NCBI GenBank assembly: GCA_000961655.1
Contig: LADR01000020.1
Coordinates: forward strand, 31,667-95,666
DNA length: 64,000 bases
Direction: 5' to 3'
Source: Desulfatitalea sp. BRH_c12
GTDB taxonomy: Bacteria; Desulfobacterota; Desulfobacteria; Desulfobacterales; Desulfosarcinaceae
Shown here: positions 27,439 to 35,449 of the stretch, one piece after another
Layout of the letters: each line of letters begins with the position of its first letter
Position numbering within the stretch: position 1 is the stretch's first letter
Notes under the pieces: generated by a model
The model's database searches: none
Told to the model about the DNA's origin: nothing
What the model saw: the letters and a program-made list of their open reading frames with translations, nothing else
Translations under genes and position numbers: made by a program

Positions 27439-28488
27439 ATGTTGGGATTATACTTTGCGAAAGGAACCCACCGCCTGTTGAAACGTCTCGTATTTATCAG
27501 TATTGGCCTGTTGCTCGTCGTGGCTTTCGGCGTTGCCGCATTGTGGATCGATATGCAACGCTTCGCTCACCGTCCGGCCGGGCCGAACGCCCCGCGCATC
27601 GTCACAGTAACCTCGGGGGAAGCATTCAGTACCCTGGCAACAAAATTGAAAAAAAAGGGCATCATTTCCAGTGTCTGGCGCTTCAAACTGATCGCCCGCG
27701 TAAATGGCGACGACACGCGTCTGAAAGCGGGTGAATATGAACTGGCGGCGACCATGCCGCCGGTCCAGATCCTGGATATCCTGGTCACTGGCAAAGTTCT
27801 TTTGCATCGCATCGTCGTTCCGGAAGGATTCACGTTGGCGCAGGTGGCCGCCCAAATTGCCCACTCCGGCGTGGCCGATGCCGCAGCTTTCGAAACATTG
27901 GCCAAGGACCCGGCCCTGATTACCGAATTCGGGCTTGCCGGATCGAACCTGGAAGGCTATCTGTTTCCCGATACCTATTACTTTCCCAGAAATGTTCCCG
28001 CACGCACCCTCATCGAGACCATGGTGCGTCGCTTCGAAGAACAGTTTCCGCCGCAATGGAAACAGCGGGCAGAAGAACTTGGCATGACCGTGCATCAGGT
28101 TGTCACACTGGCGTCAATCATCGAAAAAGAAACCGGCGACCCATCCGAACGCGCCCTGATCGCCTCCGTTTTTCACAACCGACTCAAAAAAAAGATGCGT
28201 CTGCAAAGCGATCCGACCGTCATCTATGGCATCGCCCAATTTGACGGCAATATCACACGCCGACACCTGAACACGCCGACCCCGTTCAACACATACCAGA
28301 TCGGCGGTCTGCCGCCCGGACCGATCGCCAATCCCGGAAAGGCGTCGATTGAAGCGACACTGTATCCCGCGCAAACCCGATTTTTATACTTTGTGTCCAA
28401 AACCAACGGCACGCATCATTTTTCGACATCATTGAAAGAGCATAACCGCGCGGTACGCAAGTATCAATTGCGCCGCAAAACCCCCTGA
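27439..28488 (+). CDS. mltG: Endolytic murein transglycosylase MltG
   Basis: MltG cleaves nascent glycan strands at the inner membrane and limits their length. The 349-residue product has one N-terminal transmembrane helix (about residues 15-36), a LysM-like/YceG domain, the GYLFPDTYYF motif and the catalytic Glu in LASIIEKETGDPSERALIAS. The C-terminal GLPPGPIANPGKASIEATLYP is family-typical. ATG 27439 has no strong ribosome site; a TTG at 27478 with AAAGGA upstream is an alternative. It is followed 38 bp later by nagZ, another cell-wall gene. Confidence 0.94.
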   Translation: MLGLYFAKGTHRLLKRLVFISIGLLLVVAFGVAALWIDMQRFAHRPAGPNAPRIVTVTSGEAFSTLATKLKKKGIISSVWRFKLIARVNGDDTRLKAGEYELAATMPPVQILDILVTGKVLLHRIVVPEGFTLAQVAAQIAHSGVADAAAFETLAKDPALITEFGLAGSNLEGYLFPDTYYFPRNVPARTLIETMVRRFEEQFPPQWKQRAEELGMTVHQVVTLASIIEKETGDPSERALIASVFHNRLKKKMRLQSDPTVIYGIAQFDGNITRRHLNTPTPFNTYQIGGLPPGPIANPGKASIEATLYPAQTRFLYFVSKTNGTHHFSTSLKEHNRAVRKYQLRRKTP

Positions 28489-28526
28489 ATACCTACTCGC
28501 GCAATGGCACAATGAGGAGTCCTCGT

Positions 28527-29525
28527 ATGCAGGCCCATGATCTTTCCGAACACCAGCAGATCGGTCAGCGACTGATGATCGGTTTCGACAGCACTCATCT
28601 GGATGACGCCCTGCGTTATGCCATCGACACCTTAAAGGTGGGCGGCCTGATCCTGTTCAGCCGCAACATCGCCTCACCAGATCAGGTTCGGGAGCTTTGC
28701 CACGCAGCGCAAACGTATGCCGCCCAGTGCGGGCAACCCCGCCTGTTTATTGCCATCGACCAGGAAGGCGGTATCGTGGCGCGCCTCAAGCCCCCATTTA
28801 CCCAATTTGACGGGAATCCTGCCCTGCGTAGCGTGGATGACGCGATCGCCTTCGCCCGTACCACGGCCCGGGAACTTGCGCAGATCGGCGTCAATATGAA
28901 CATGGCACCGGTGCTCGATATCGCCCCGTCCGGGCAGCCCAGTGTAATGGAAAAGCGGGTTTTTGCCGGTGATCCGCACTGTGTGGCGCGGATGGGCTGT
29001 GCCGTCATCGAACATCTGCAATCCAACGGGATCATGGCGGTTGGCAAACACTTCCCCGGCATTGGCCGCACCGTGTTGGATTCACATGCCGATCTGCCGG
29101 AACTGGGAATCGCTCCGGAAGTTCTGTCCGGCAGCGACCTGATTCCTTTTCAGGCGGCTGTCCAAGCATCCGTGTGCGGCATCATGCTCTCGCATATCCG
29201 CTACACCCTGATCGATCCACGCTGGCCGGCCAGTTTGTCCACAGCCATCGCCCATGATTGGCTGCGCCTGAAAATAGGCTACAATGGCCTGGTGCTGACC
29301 GACGACCTGGACATGGGCGCCATTGTCAACCATTACGGTATTACGGACATCGTCCCGCAATGCATGCGTGCGGCTGTTGATATTCTGCTGATATGCCACG
29401 CCGGCCCCAGGATCGAAGCCGCCTTTAATGCCATGTTGCACGTATCGCGGACCTCGCCTGCCATGCTGCAAAGCAACGCCGCGGCCGTTCAGCGGATTCT
29501 GGATGCCAAAGCCCGTTTTTGCTGA
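28527..29525 (+). CDS. nagZ: Beta-N-acetylhexosaminidase NagZ (GH3)
   Basis: NagZ removes N-acetylglucosamine from muropeptides during peptidoglycan recycling. The 332-residue protein shows the GH3 features IDQEGGIVARL, GKHFPGIGRT (Lys-His substrate contacts), DSHADLPEL with the Asp/His pair of NagZ, and the nucleophile Asp in LTDDLDMGAI. Start 28527 has GAGGAG 8 bases upstream. It lies in the same direction as mltG, and the two products act on glycan. Confidence 0.93.
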   Translation: MQAHDLSEHQQIGQRLMIGFDSTHLDDALRYAIDTLKVGGLILFSRNIASPDQVRELCHAAQTYAAQCGQPRLFIAIDQEGGIVARLKPPFTQFDGNPALRSVDDAIAFARTTARELAQIGVNMNMAPVLDIAPSGQPSVMEKRVFAGDPHCVARMGCAVIEHLQSNGIMAVGKHFPGIGRTVLDSHADLPELGIAPEVLSGSDLIPFQAAVQASVCGIMLSHIRYTLIDPRWPASLSTAIAHDWLRLKIGYNGLVLTDDLDMGAIVNHYGITDIVPQCMRAAVDILLICHAGPRIEAAFNAMLHVSRTSPAMLQSNAAAVQRILDAKARFC

Positions 29526-29534
29526 AGAAAGCTA

Positions 29535-30569
29535 CTACTTTCCACTTCCCTCTTTCGACTCCGGCGCAGCCGGTTTGGGACTACGCGAATAGACATCCGC
29601 GTCCAGCGAAGACGATGCGCCTGATTTTAAAGAATGGTACCCCATCGCGGCGATCATGGCCGCATTGTCGCCGCACAGGGATAGAGGGGCGATATACACT
29701 TCAATTCCTTTGAATGCGGCATCCGCTGACAGCCGTTCGCGCAGGCCGCGGTTCGCGGCGACACCGCCCACCAAGGCCACGCGCGGACACCGTATGGCCG
29801 CAGCGGCGTATAAAAGTTTGTGCACCAGAACGTCTACCACCGCTTCCTGAAAACCAGCGGCGATGTCCGCGTGGTCTTGCGCCGTCGCAGGCGGGTATTC
29901 CCGAATGTGACGATAGACCGCTGTTTTCAGACCGCTGAAACTGAAATCCGATTGGCTTTTATCCAAATAGGGTCGGGTGAAAAGGAAGCGTCGCGGATCG
30001 CCCTGCGCGGCCAAACGGTCGATGATCTCACCGCCCGGATACCCCAACCCCAACATCTTGGCGACTTTGTCATAGGCTTCGCCGGCGGCGTCATCGCGCG
30101 TTTGTCCGAGCATCGTGTATCTGCCCAGCGCCTCCATGTGATAAATGGCCGTATGCCCACCCGAGGCAAGCAGCGCCACGAAAGGGAACCGGGGTGCCGG
30201 CTCGGCGAGCAGCACCGAATACAGGTGGCCTGCCAGGTGATCGACCCCGACCCAAGGCAGCCCACGTGCAAAGGCATAGGCTTTTGCAAAGCAAAACCCG
30301 ACCAGCAAACATCCCACCAGGCCAGGCCCCTGGGTTACCGCGACCCCATCGATGTGATCCGCGGTCAAGCCGGCTTCGGCCAGGGCCTGTGCCACTACGG
30401 GGGCAATCGCTTCGACGTGCTCGCGAGACGCCAACTCGGGGACGACCCCGCCGTATGGATGGTGCACGGCGATTTGAGAAGCCACCACGGACGACAAAAT
30501 ACGCCTGCCGTCAACCACCACGGCGGCGGCGGTCTCATCGCAGGAAGATTCAATCCCCAATACATTCAT
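29535..30569 (-). CDS. tsaD: tRNA N6-adenosine threonylcarbamoyltransferase TsaD
   Basis: TsaD transfers the threonylcarbamoyl group to A37 of ANN-decoding tRNAs together with TsaB and TsaE. The 344-residue protein has the ASKHA signature GIESSCDETAAAVV, the metal-binding ELASREHVEAI, SGGHTAIYH and the C-terminal GGVAANRGLRERL and GDNAAMIAAMG. It starts 13 bases downstream of a strong terminator-like hairpin, which leaves no room for a normal promoter and suggests attenuation control. It converges on nagZ with 9 bp between stops. Confidence 0.96.
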   Translation of the reverse strand: MNVLGIESSCDETAAAVVVDGRRILSSVVASQIAVHHPYGGVVPELASREHVEAIAPVVAQALAEAGLTADHIDGVAVTQGPGLVGCLLVGFCFAKAYAFARGLPWVGVDHLAGHLYSVLLAEPAPRFPFVALLASGGHTAIYHMEALGRYTMLGQTRDDAAGEAYDKVAKMLGLGYPGGEIIDRLAAQGDPRRFLFTRPYLDKSQSDFSFSGLKTAVYRHIREYPPATAQDHADIAAGFQEAVVDVLVHKLLYAAAAIRCPRVALVGGVAANRGLRERLSADAAFKGIEVYIAPLSLCGDNAAMIAAMGYHSLKSGASSSLDADVYSRSPKPAAPESKEGSGK

Positions 30570-30581
30570 AGCGAATACCCG

Positions 30582-30622
30582 AAATCAAAAAGGCCGGAAA
30601 GGGCGGAGCCCCAACCGGCCTT
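30582..30622 (-). terminator. Intrinsic terminator / possible attenuator before tsaD
   Basis: On the minus strand AAGGCCGG pairs with CCGGCCTT, an inner GGGGC/GCCC stem strengthens it, and TTTTTGATTT follows. It ends only 13 bases before the tsaD ATG, so tsaD must be expressed by read-through or antitermination from upstream. Confidence 0.8.
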
Positions 30623-30886
30623 GAACCATTCTTTAGACCCGTATCATAAACATCCACGCAAAAACGTGAATGTCGCCCGCATCGCCAGACCACTCTAAGT
30701 TTTCACGATCACCTCCGGCGAAGCCGTCGGAGACCTTTACTTGCGCGAAACAGGTTTCACCGGCCCGGCACCCTTTGAGCGCGGCGCTCAAGACCTGCAA
30801 GGCGGCCGGGTGCGGGCGCCCTTGGCAACCCATTCGAGAAGCTTGCGCAGATACCTAACAAGAGCCGTTACCATAAAGGATCACAC
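30623..30886 (-). other. Structured leader region between purM and tsaD
   Basis: This stretch lies just upstream of the attenuator. On the minus strand it contains a CGGC-TTC-GCCG tetraloop-like hairpin (about 30719-30734), a 9-bp hairpin ACATTCACG/CGTGGATGT (about 30649-30673), and a short frame starting ATG 30874, 12 bases after the purM stop, that runs 28 codons to a TGA at 30790 and 16 more codons to TAA 30739-30737. No known RNA family is recognised. It may be a cis-regulatory leader, a microprotein gene or both. Confidence 0.45.
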
Positions 30887-31933
30887 CTATATCCAGGCAA
30901 ACCGGGTGCCATCCGAGGGTGTCCGTTCGAAAACCTCTCCGATGACAAAGGCCTTTTCTTTCATCGCATTCAATCGGGCCAATACATCCTGCGCCGCGTT
31001 TTCCGGCACGACGGCCACCATTCCGATGCCGTTGTTGAACACGCGCATCATCTCCTGCTCCTCGACTTTTCCTGCATCTTGTAGAAACTTGAAAATCGGC
31101 GGTGTTTCCCAGCTGCCGCGTTTCAGGGCGATACCGCATGCCTGGGGGATGATGCGCAGGGTATTGTTAATGATGCCACCGCCGGTGATATGGGCCATGC
31201 CACGGATGGGCAACCCGCGCGTCAGGTTTTGAACCGTTTCCGAATAGATGCGGGTCGGCGTCAATAACGTTTCACCCAATGGGCAGCCGAGCTCGGCGAT
31301 ATGGCTGTCCACCGTCAGTTTCAGGCGATCGAAGCAGATTTTGCGTACCAGGGAGTAGCCGTTGCTATGCAGCCCGCTCGAGGCGATGCCGATAATCTGA
31401 TGGCCGACCTGAATTTCAGAGCCGTCCACAATTTTGGGGTTATCCACGATGCCGACTGAAAAACCAGCCAGATCATACTCGTTTTCAGGATAAAAACCGG
31501 GCATTTCTGCTGTTTCGCCGCCAATCAGGGCGCAGCGCGCCTCCTGACAGCCTTTGCCGACACCTTGAATGATCTGGGTTATTTTAGCGTCCTCGATTTT
31601 GCCGGTGGCCAGATAATCGAGGAAGAACAGAGGTTTTGCACCCTGCATGGCAACGTCGTTGACGCACATGGCCACCAGGTCGATGCCGACGGTGTCATGT
31701 TTGTCCATCATAAAAGCGATCTTGAGCTTGGTACCTACGCCATCGGTCGAACTGACCAGCACAGGACTGTCCATATTGGCAACATTCAACGAAAACAGGC
31801 CGCCAAAGCCGCCGATTTCACCCATCACCCCGGTCACGCGGGTCTGTTGGGCAATGGTCTTGATGGTATGAACCAAATTGTCGGCTCTATCGATATCCAC
31901 GCCGGCTTCACGGTATGTCAATGGTTTGTCCAT
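30887..31933 (-). CDS. purM: Phosphoribosylformylglycinamidine cyclo-ligase (AIR synthetase)
   Basis: PurM closes the imidazole ring in purine synthesis (FGAM + ATP to AIR). The 348-residue protein starts LTYREAGVDIDRADNLV and carries SSTDGVGTKLKIA, GIDLVAMCVNDV, LIGGETAEMPGFY and HITGGGIINNTLRI, all PurM signatures (and not SelD, whose Cys/Sec loop is absent). It is followed by the structured region leading to tsaD. Confidence 0.96.
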   Translation of the reverse strand: MDKPLTYREAGVDIDRADNLVHTIKTIAQQTRVTGVMGEIGGFGGLFSLNVANMDSPVLVSSTDGVGTKLKIAFMMDKHDTVGIDLVAMCVNDVAMQGAKPLFFLDYLATGKIEDAKITQIIQGVGKGCQEARCALIGGETAEMPGFYPENEYDLAGFSVGIVDNPKIVDGSEIQVGHQIIGIASSGLHSNGYSLVRKICFDRLKLTVDSHIAELGCPLGETLLTPTRIYSETVQNLTRGLPIRGMAHITGGGIINNTLRIIPQACGIALKRGSWETPPIFKFLQDAGKVEEQEMMRVFNNGIGMVAVVPENAAQDVLARLNAMKEKAFVIGEVFERTPSDGTRFAWI

Positions 31934-32127
31934 GTGGGGCTCTCCTGGTTAAAACATCGTAAAATCACCTGCATCGATAAACTGACGGCCTATAAAAGTC
32001 AAAACAAAAGTGATTTCGGGGGTCGTGCGGATGGTTCAATGCCTTGAGGATTCGGCTTTTTTTATTGACTTTGCCGGGCCGGATATACGAAATTGCCCGA
32101 CATTGTCGAGAACGCAAGGAGTATGAC

Positions 32128-33444
32128 ATGAAACCAGTTCATGTAGGCCTGATAGGATGCGGCACCGTCGGCACCGGCGTGGCGCGTTTGCTGATTGAAC
32201 ACGGGCACATGATAGAACAGCGCACCGGCGTGCCTATTGTGCTCAAATATGTCGCCGATCTGGATAAAGATCGTGACCGTGGCCTCCATTTCGCGCCCGG
32301 CGTGTTCGTCGATGATGCCTGGCAGATCATTAACGATCCGCAAGTGGATATCGTGATCGAAATGATCGGCGGCGTGACGTTGGCCAAAGAACTCATCGCG
32401 TCCGCCATCCGAAAAGGCAAGCACGTGGTCACTGCCAACAAAGCATTGCTGGCGACCCAGGGCAACGATCTCTTCCGTCAGGCTGCCACGGCGGGCGTGG
32501 ATTTGGCGTTCGAAGCCAGTGTGGGCGGCTGCATGCCGGTGATCAAATCGCTGCGTGAATCGCTGGTGGGCAATCAGATCCAATCCATGGTCGGAATTTT
32601 GAACGGCACCTGCAATTACATCCTGTCCAAAATCACCGAAGAGGGCCTGCCGTTCGCCACGGCCCTGTCCGAAGCGCAGGTCCAGGGCTATGCCGAGGCC
32701 GATCCGACCCTGGACATAGAGGGATTGGATGCCGCCCACAAACTGGCCATCCTGACCGCCCTGGCCTACGGTATGCACATCAATTTCGAAGAGATCTATA
32801 TCGAGGGCATTTCGGCCATCACGCCGCTGGATATCCAGTTTGCCCACGACTTCGGCTACTGCATCAAACTGCTGGCCATCAGCAAAAATCGCGGCAATGC
32901 CATCGAGGCCCGCGTGCATCCCGCCATGGTTCCGCTGGACAACATTTTATCGAACGTGTCGGGGTCCCTCAATGCCATTACGATCAGCGGTCATGCAGTG
33001 CAGGACCTGTTCTTGTCGGGCTACGGCGCAGGCATGATGCCCACGGCCAGTGCGGTCATCAGCGACATCGCGGATATCGCCCGCAACATGCGCTTCGGCG
33101 CCCCCGGGCGCGTGCCGGCCATGGCCTACCAGCCCGATCAGATCCGGCCGATCCCGGTGATGCCGGTCACCGACATTGTCACCCACTACTATATAAGGTT
33201 TGCCGTTCAAGATCGTCCCGGCGTGCTGGCGGCTATTGCCGGTATTCTCGGCGACAATGATATCAGCATCAAATCGGTCCAGCAAAAAGGCCGCAAATCC
33301 AATGGTCATGTCCCCATCGTCATGCTCACCCATCACGCCAGAGAGGCCGATGTACGCAAAGCGCTCACCGAAATCGGTCGCCTGGACACTGTTGGACCGG
33401 CACCGGTATTGATCCGCATTGAAGACGACATCCAGGAGGATTAA
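32128..33444 (+). CDS. hom: Homoserine dehydrogenase
   Basis: It reduces aspartate semialdehyde to homoserine. The 438-residue protein has an N-terminal Rossmann motif VGLIGCGTVGTGVA, the catalytic region LNGTCNYILSKI and EADPTLDIEGLDAAHKLAIL, and a C-terminal ACT domain (about 355-435: FAVQDRPGVLAAIAGILGDN) for feedback control, probably by threonine. Start ATG 32128 has AAGGAG 7 bases upstream. It is followed 7 bp later by thrH, so the pair should make O-phosphohomoserine. Confidence 0.95.
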   Translation: MKPVHVGLIGCGTVGTGVARLLIEHGHMIEQRTGVPIVLKYVADLDKDRDRGLHFAPGVFVDDAWQIINDPQVDIVIEMIGGVTLAKELIASAIRKGKHVVTANKALLATQGNDLFRQAATAGVDLAFEASVGGCMPVIKSLRESLVGNQIQSMVGILNGTCNYILSKITEEGLPFATALSEAQVQGYAEADPTLDIEGLDAAHKLAILTALAYGMHINFEEIYIEGISAITPLDIQFAHDFGYCIKLLAISKNRGNAIEARVHPAMVPLDNILSNVSGSLNAITISGHAVQDLFLSGYGAGMMPTASAVISDIADIARNMRFGAPGRVPAMAYQPDQIRPIPVMPVTDIVTHYYIRFAVQDRPGVLAAIAGILGDNDISIKSVQQKGRKSNGHVPIVMLTHHAREADVRKALTEIGRLDTVGPAPVLIRIEDDIQED

Positions 33445-33451
33445 GAGACAC

Positions 33452-34060
33452 ATGCATATTGTCTGTTCAGATCTGGAAGGGGTGTTGATCCCTGAAATTT
33501 GGATCCACGTGTCCCGCAAAACCGGGATCGAAGAACTGAGCCTTACAACACGCGATATCTCCGACTATGATGTGCTGATGCGCAAACGTCTCTCTATTTT
33601 GAAAAATCATGGTTTGAAACTTAAGGACATCACTGACGTGATCGCAACCATGGATCCGATGGACGGCGCCGTGGAATTTATCGATTGGCTGCGCACGCAG
33701 ACCCAAGTCATCATCGTTTCGGATACCTACATCGAATTCGCCAAACCGCTGATCGCCAAATTGGGATGGCCCACGCTGTTCTGCAACGCCTTGAGCATCG
33801 ATGCCAACGGGGCCATCGCCGACTACCATCTGCGCCAGCCCGACGGCAAACGCCACGTGGTCAAAGCGCTTCAGGGCCTTAATTTCAAAATTATCGCCAT
33901 GGGCGATTCATACAATGACATCAGCATGCTGAAATCCGCCGAACATGGCTTTTTGTTCAGACCGCCCCAAAACATCGTCGATGAATATCCACAATTTCCA
34001 GTCGCCTACGATTATCCCACCATTCGGAATGCATTGGCCAAAGTGCTGGATCAGGAATAA
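33452..34060 (+). CDS. thrH: ThrH: phosphoserine phosphatase / homoserine phosphotransferase
   Basis: The 202-residue HAD protein closely follows the ThrH pattern: CSDLEGVLIPEIW (motif I), TRDISDYDVLMRKRL, LSIDANG, and MGDSYNDISML (motif IV). ThrH of Pseudomonas moves phosphate from phosphoserine to homoserine, replacing homoserine kinase. AGGAGG before ATG 33452 sits at the 3' end of hom. The arrangement suggests threonine synthesis through ThrH here, unless a thrB exists elsewhere. Confidence 0.9.
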   Translation: MHIVCSDLEGVLIPEIWIHVSRKTGIEELSLTTRDISDYDVLMRKRLSILKNHGLKLKDITDVIATMDPMDGAVEFIDWLRTQTQVIIVSDTYIEFAKPLIAKLGWPTLFCNALSIDANGAIADYHLRQPDGKRHVVKALQGLNFKIIAMGDSYNDISMLKSAEHGFLFRPPQNIVDEYPQFPVAYDYPTIRNALAKVLDQE

Positions 34061-34068
34061 CAAAGGGC

Positions 34069-34491
34069 ATGTCACTGTCACAACAAACACCCTACCGGGT
34101 CATTTACGGCGATACCGATAGTATGGGAATCGCCTATTACGCCAACTACCTGCGCTGGTTTGAAATTGGTCGCAATGAATTGCTGCGCGCCTGGGGCTTG
34201 CCGTACCGCGAGATCGAAGCGCAAGGCATCATGCTGCCGGTTTCGGAAGCCTTCTGCAAATACAGGACGCCGGCCAAATACGATGCGTTGCTGATCATCG
34301 AGGCTATCCTGGTTCCTGAAATGAAAGCCGGGCTGAAGATCGATTATCGCATCACCAGCTACGACGGTCAGATCGTGCATGCCGAAGGCCACACGCGCCA
34401 TGCATTCATGAACCGTAACGGCCGGGTCATCCGCCCACCCGATTTTATCCGTACGCTCATAAGGCAACAAAGCGGTTTGCCGAATGTTTGA
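34069..34491 (+). CDS. YbgC/FadM-type acyl-CoA thioesterase
   Basis: A hot-dog-fold thioesterase of 140 residues. The motif YGDTDSMGIAYYANYLRWFE contains the Asp of the 4-hydroxybenzoyl-CoA thioesterase family. It hydrolyses an acyl-CoA or acyl-ACP; the substrate is unknown. It starts 8 bp after thrH and overlaps the next gene by 8 bp, so the hom-thrH-thioesterase-DUF167 set is likely one transcript. Confidence 0.9.
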   Translation: MSLSQQTPYRVIYGDTDSMGIAYYANYLRWFEIGRNELLRAWGLPYREIEAQGIMLPVSEAFCKYRTPAKYDALLIIEAILVPEMKAGLKIDYRITSYDGQIVHAEGHTRHAFMNRNGRVIRPPDFIRTLIRQQSGLPNV

Positions 34492-34810
34492 GACTCAGTT
34501 TACATCCGACGGAGTCACTTTCTGGGTGCTGGTGCAGCCCAGGGCCTCCAAAAAGGAGATCGTAGGCCTGCACCAAGACGCCCTTAAGATCAAACTGACT
34601 GCGCCGCCGGTCGAAGGCGCCGCCAACAAACAGTGCATCGAAGTGCTTGCCGATGCGCTCGAACGCCCCAAAACAACCTTGACGATCATCGCAGGCCTGA
34701 CCAACCGCCGCAAGCAGGTCCTTGTTCAAGCCAGGCACGGGACAATGGCGGCCGCGGAAAAAGAGGCCGTGCGACAGCGCCTTGAATACATGGCCCATCC
34801 GAAAAAATAA
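34484..34810 (+). CDS. DUF167/YggU-family protein
   Basis: A 108-residue small protein with the signature VQPRASKKEIVGLHQDALKIKL and APPVEGAANKQCIEVLADAL characteristic of DUF167. Structures of relatives are known but no function is established. It is translationally coupled to the thioesterase through an 8-bp overlap. The C-terminus is basic/alanine-rich. Confidence 0.9.
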   Translation: MFETQFTSDGVTFWVLVQPRASKKEIVGLHQDALKIKLTAPPVEGAANKQCIEVLADALERPKTTLTIIAGLTNRRKQVLVQARHGTMAAAEKEAVRQRLEYMAHPKK

Positions 34811-34818
34811 AAAACTCC

Positions 34819-34847
34819 TTGACTTCGACAGCACAAAACAGTAGTTA
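34819..34847 (+). promoter_or_regulatory. Sigma-70-type promoter of the tRNA gene
   Basis: TTGACT at 34819-34824, a 17-bp spacer, and TAGTTA at 34842-34847. The predicted start is about 6-7 bases before the tRNA 5' end. The -35 is strong, the -10 only moderate. Confidence 0.6.
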
Positions 34848-34859
34848 TCGGTTTCCTGA

Positions 34860-34936
<77 letters not shown>

Positions 34937-34949
34937 TATGAAAAAAAAC

Positions 34950-34984
34950 AAGGGCTTAGATCAAAATCTAAGCCCTTTCCTTTT
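34950..34984 (+). terminator. Intrinsic terminator after tRNA-fMet
   Basis: AAGGGCTTAGAT pairs perfectly with ATCTAAGCCCTT around a 4-base loop, followed by TCCTTTT. Confidence 0.92.
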
Positions 34985-35449
34985 GTGCAAGCAGCCCCAA
35001 AACCGTGCCCCCTACCTTTGCAAACGTTGACGCCCCCCACCTGCCACATTGTGGTGGCGCGCCGCATTGAAGCGCTCTCTTTGTAACGCTCCTCTTTTTT
35101 CCCACTCCGGTTACTTTTTTTTCCCCGAGCGTACTCGGCAGCTTCACCTCCATCGAAGTACCCGGACATGCAGTTGAAAACATAAACGGTAGATTATCGA
35201 ATACTTAAGACCTGCGCGCATGCTGGATCGGCGGGGTGGCATGTTTTTTGAGTGCTGCAGGACAGTGTGCTTGAGTTTTCTGCTGAATGGCAAAGCACAT
35301 GTGAATGAACACACATCGAAGGAGGTATTTGGATTTATTATCATTGATGGCTACTTATCCGCGTTTCGTTTTGTCACTCAGTAACAAAAGGAAGAATTGG
35401 ATTGCAACGCTCACTAAAATCGAACCATACCGATCTCAAGGAAACCGCT
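34985..35449 (+). other. Gene-free leader of the exopolysaccharide-associated genes
   Basis: The stretch of about 465 bp contains pyrimidine-rich runs (about 35085-35125) and, near 35237, TGGCATG-TTTT-TTGAG, which has a perfect -24 half but lacks the essential GC at -12. AAGGAGG at about 35319 precedes a short uncalled frame. No gene is supported. The promoter for 35450-38696 should lie here. Confidence 0.4.

Noticed and set aside
30887..31933. selD (selenophosphate synthetase), tempting because selB is near
   Set aside because: The motifs are those of PurM; the N-terminal Cys/Sec-Gly loop of SelD is absent.
35237..35253. Sigma-54 promoter upstream of the calcium-repeat protein
   Set aside because: The -24 half is perfect but the -12 half reads TTGAG and lacks the essential GC.
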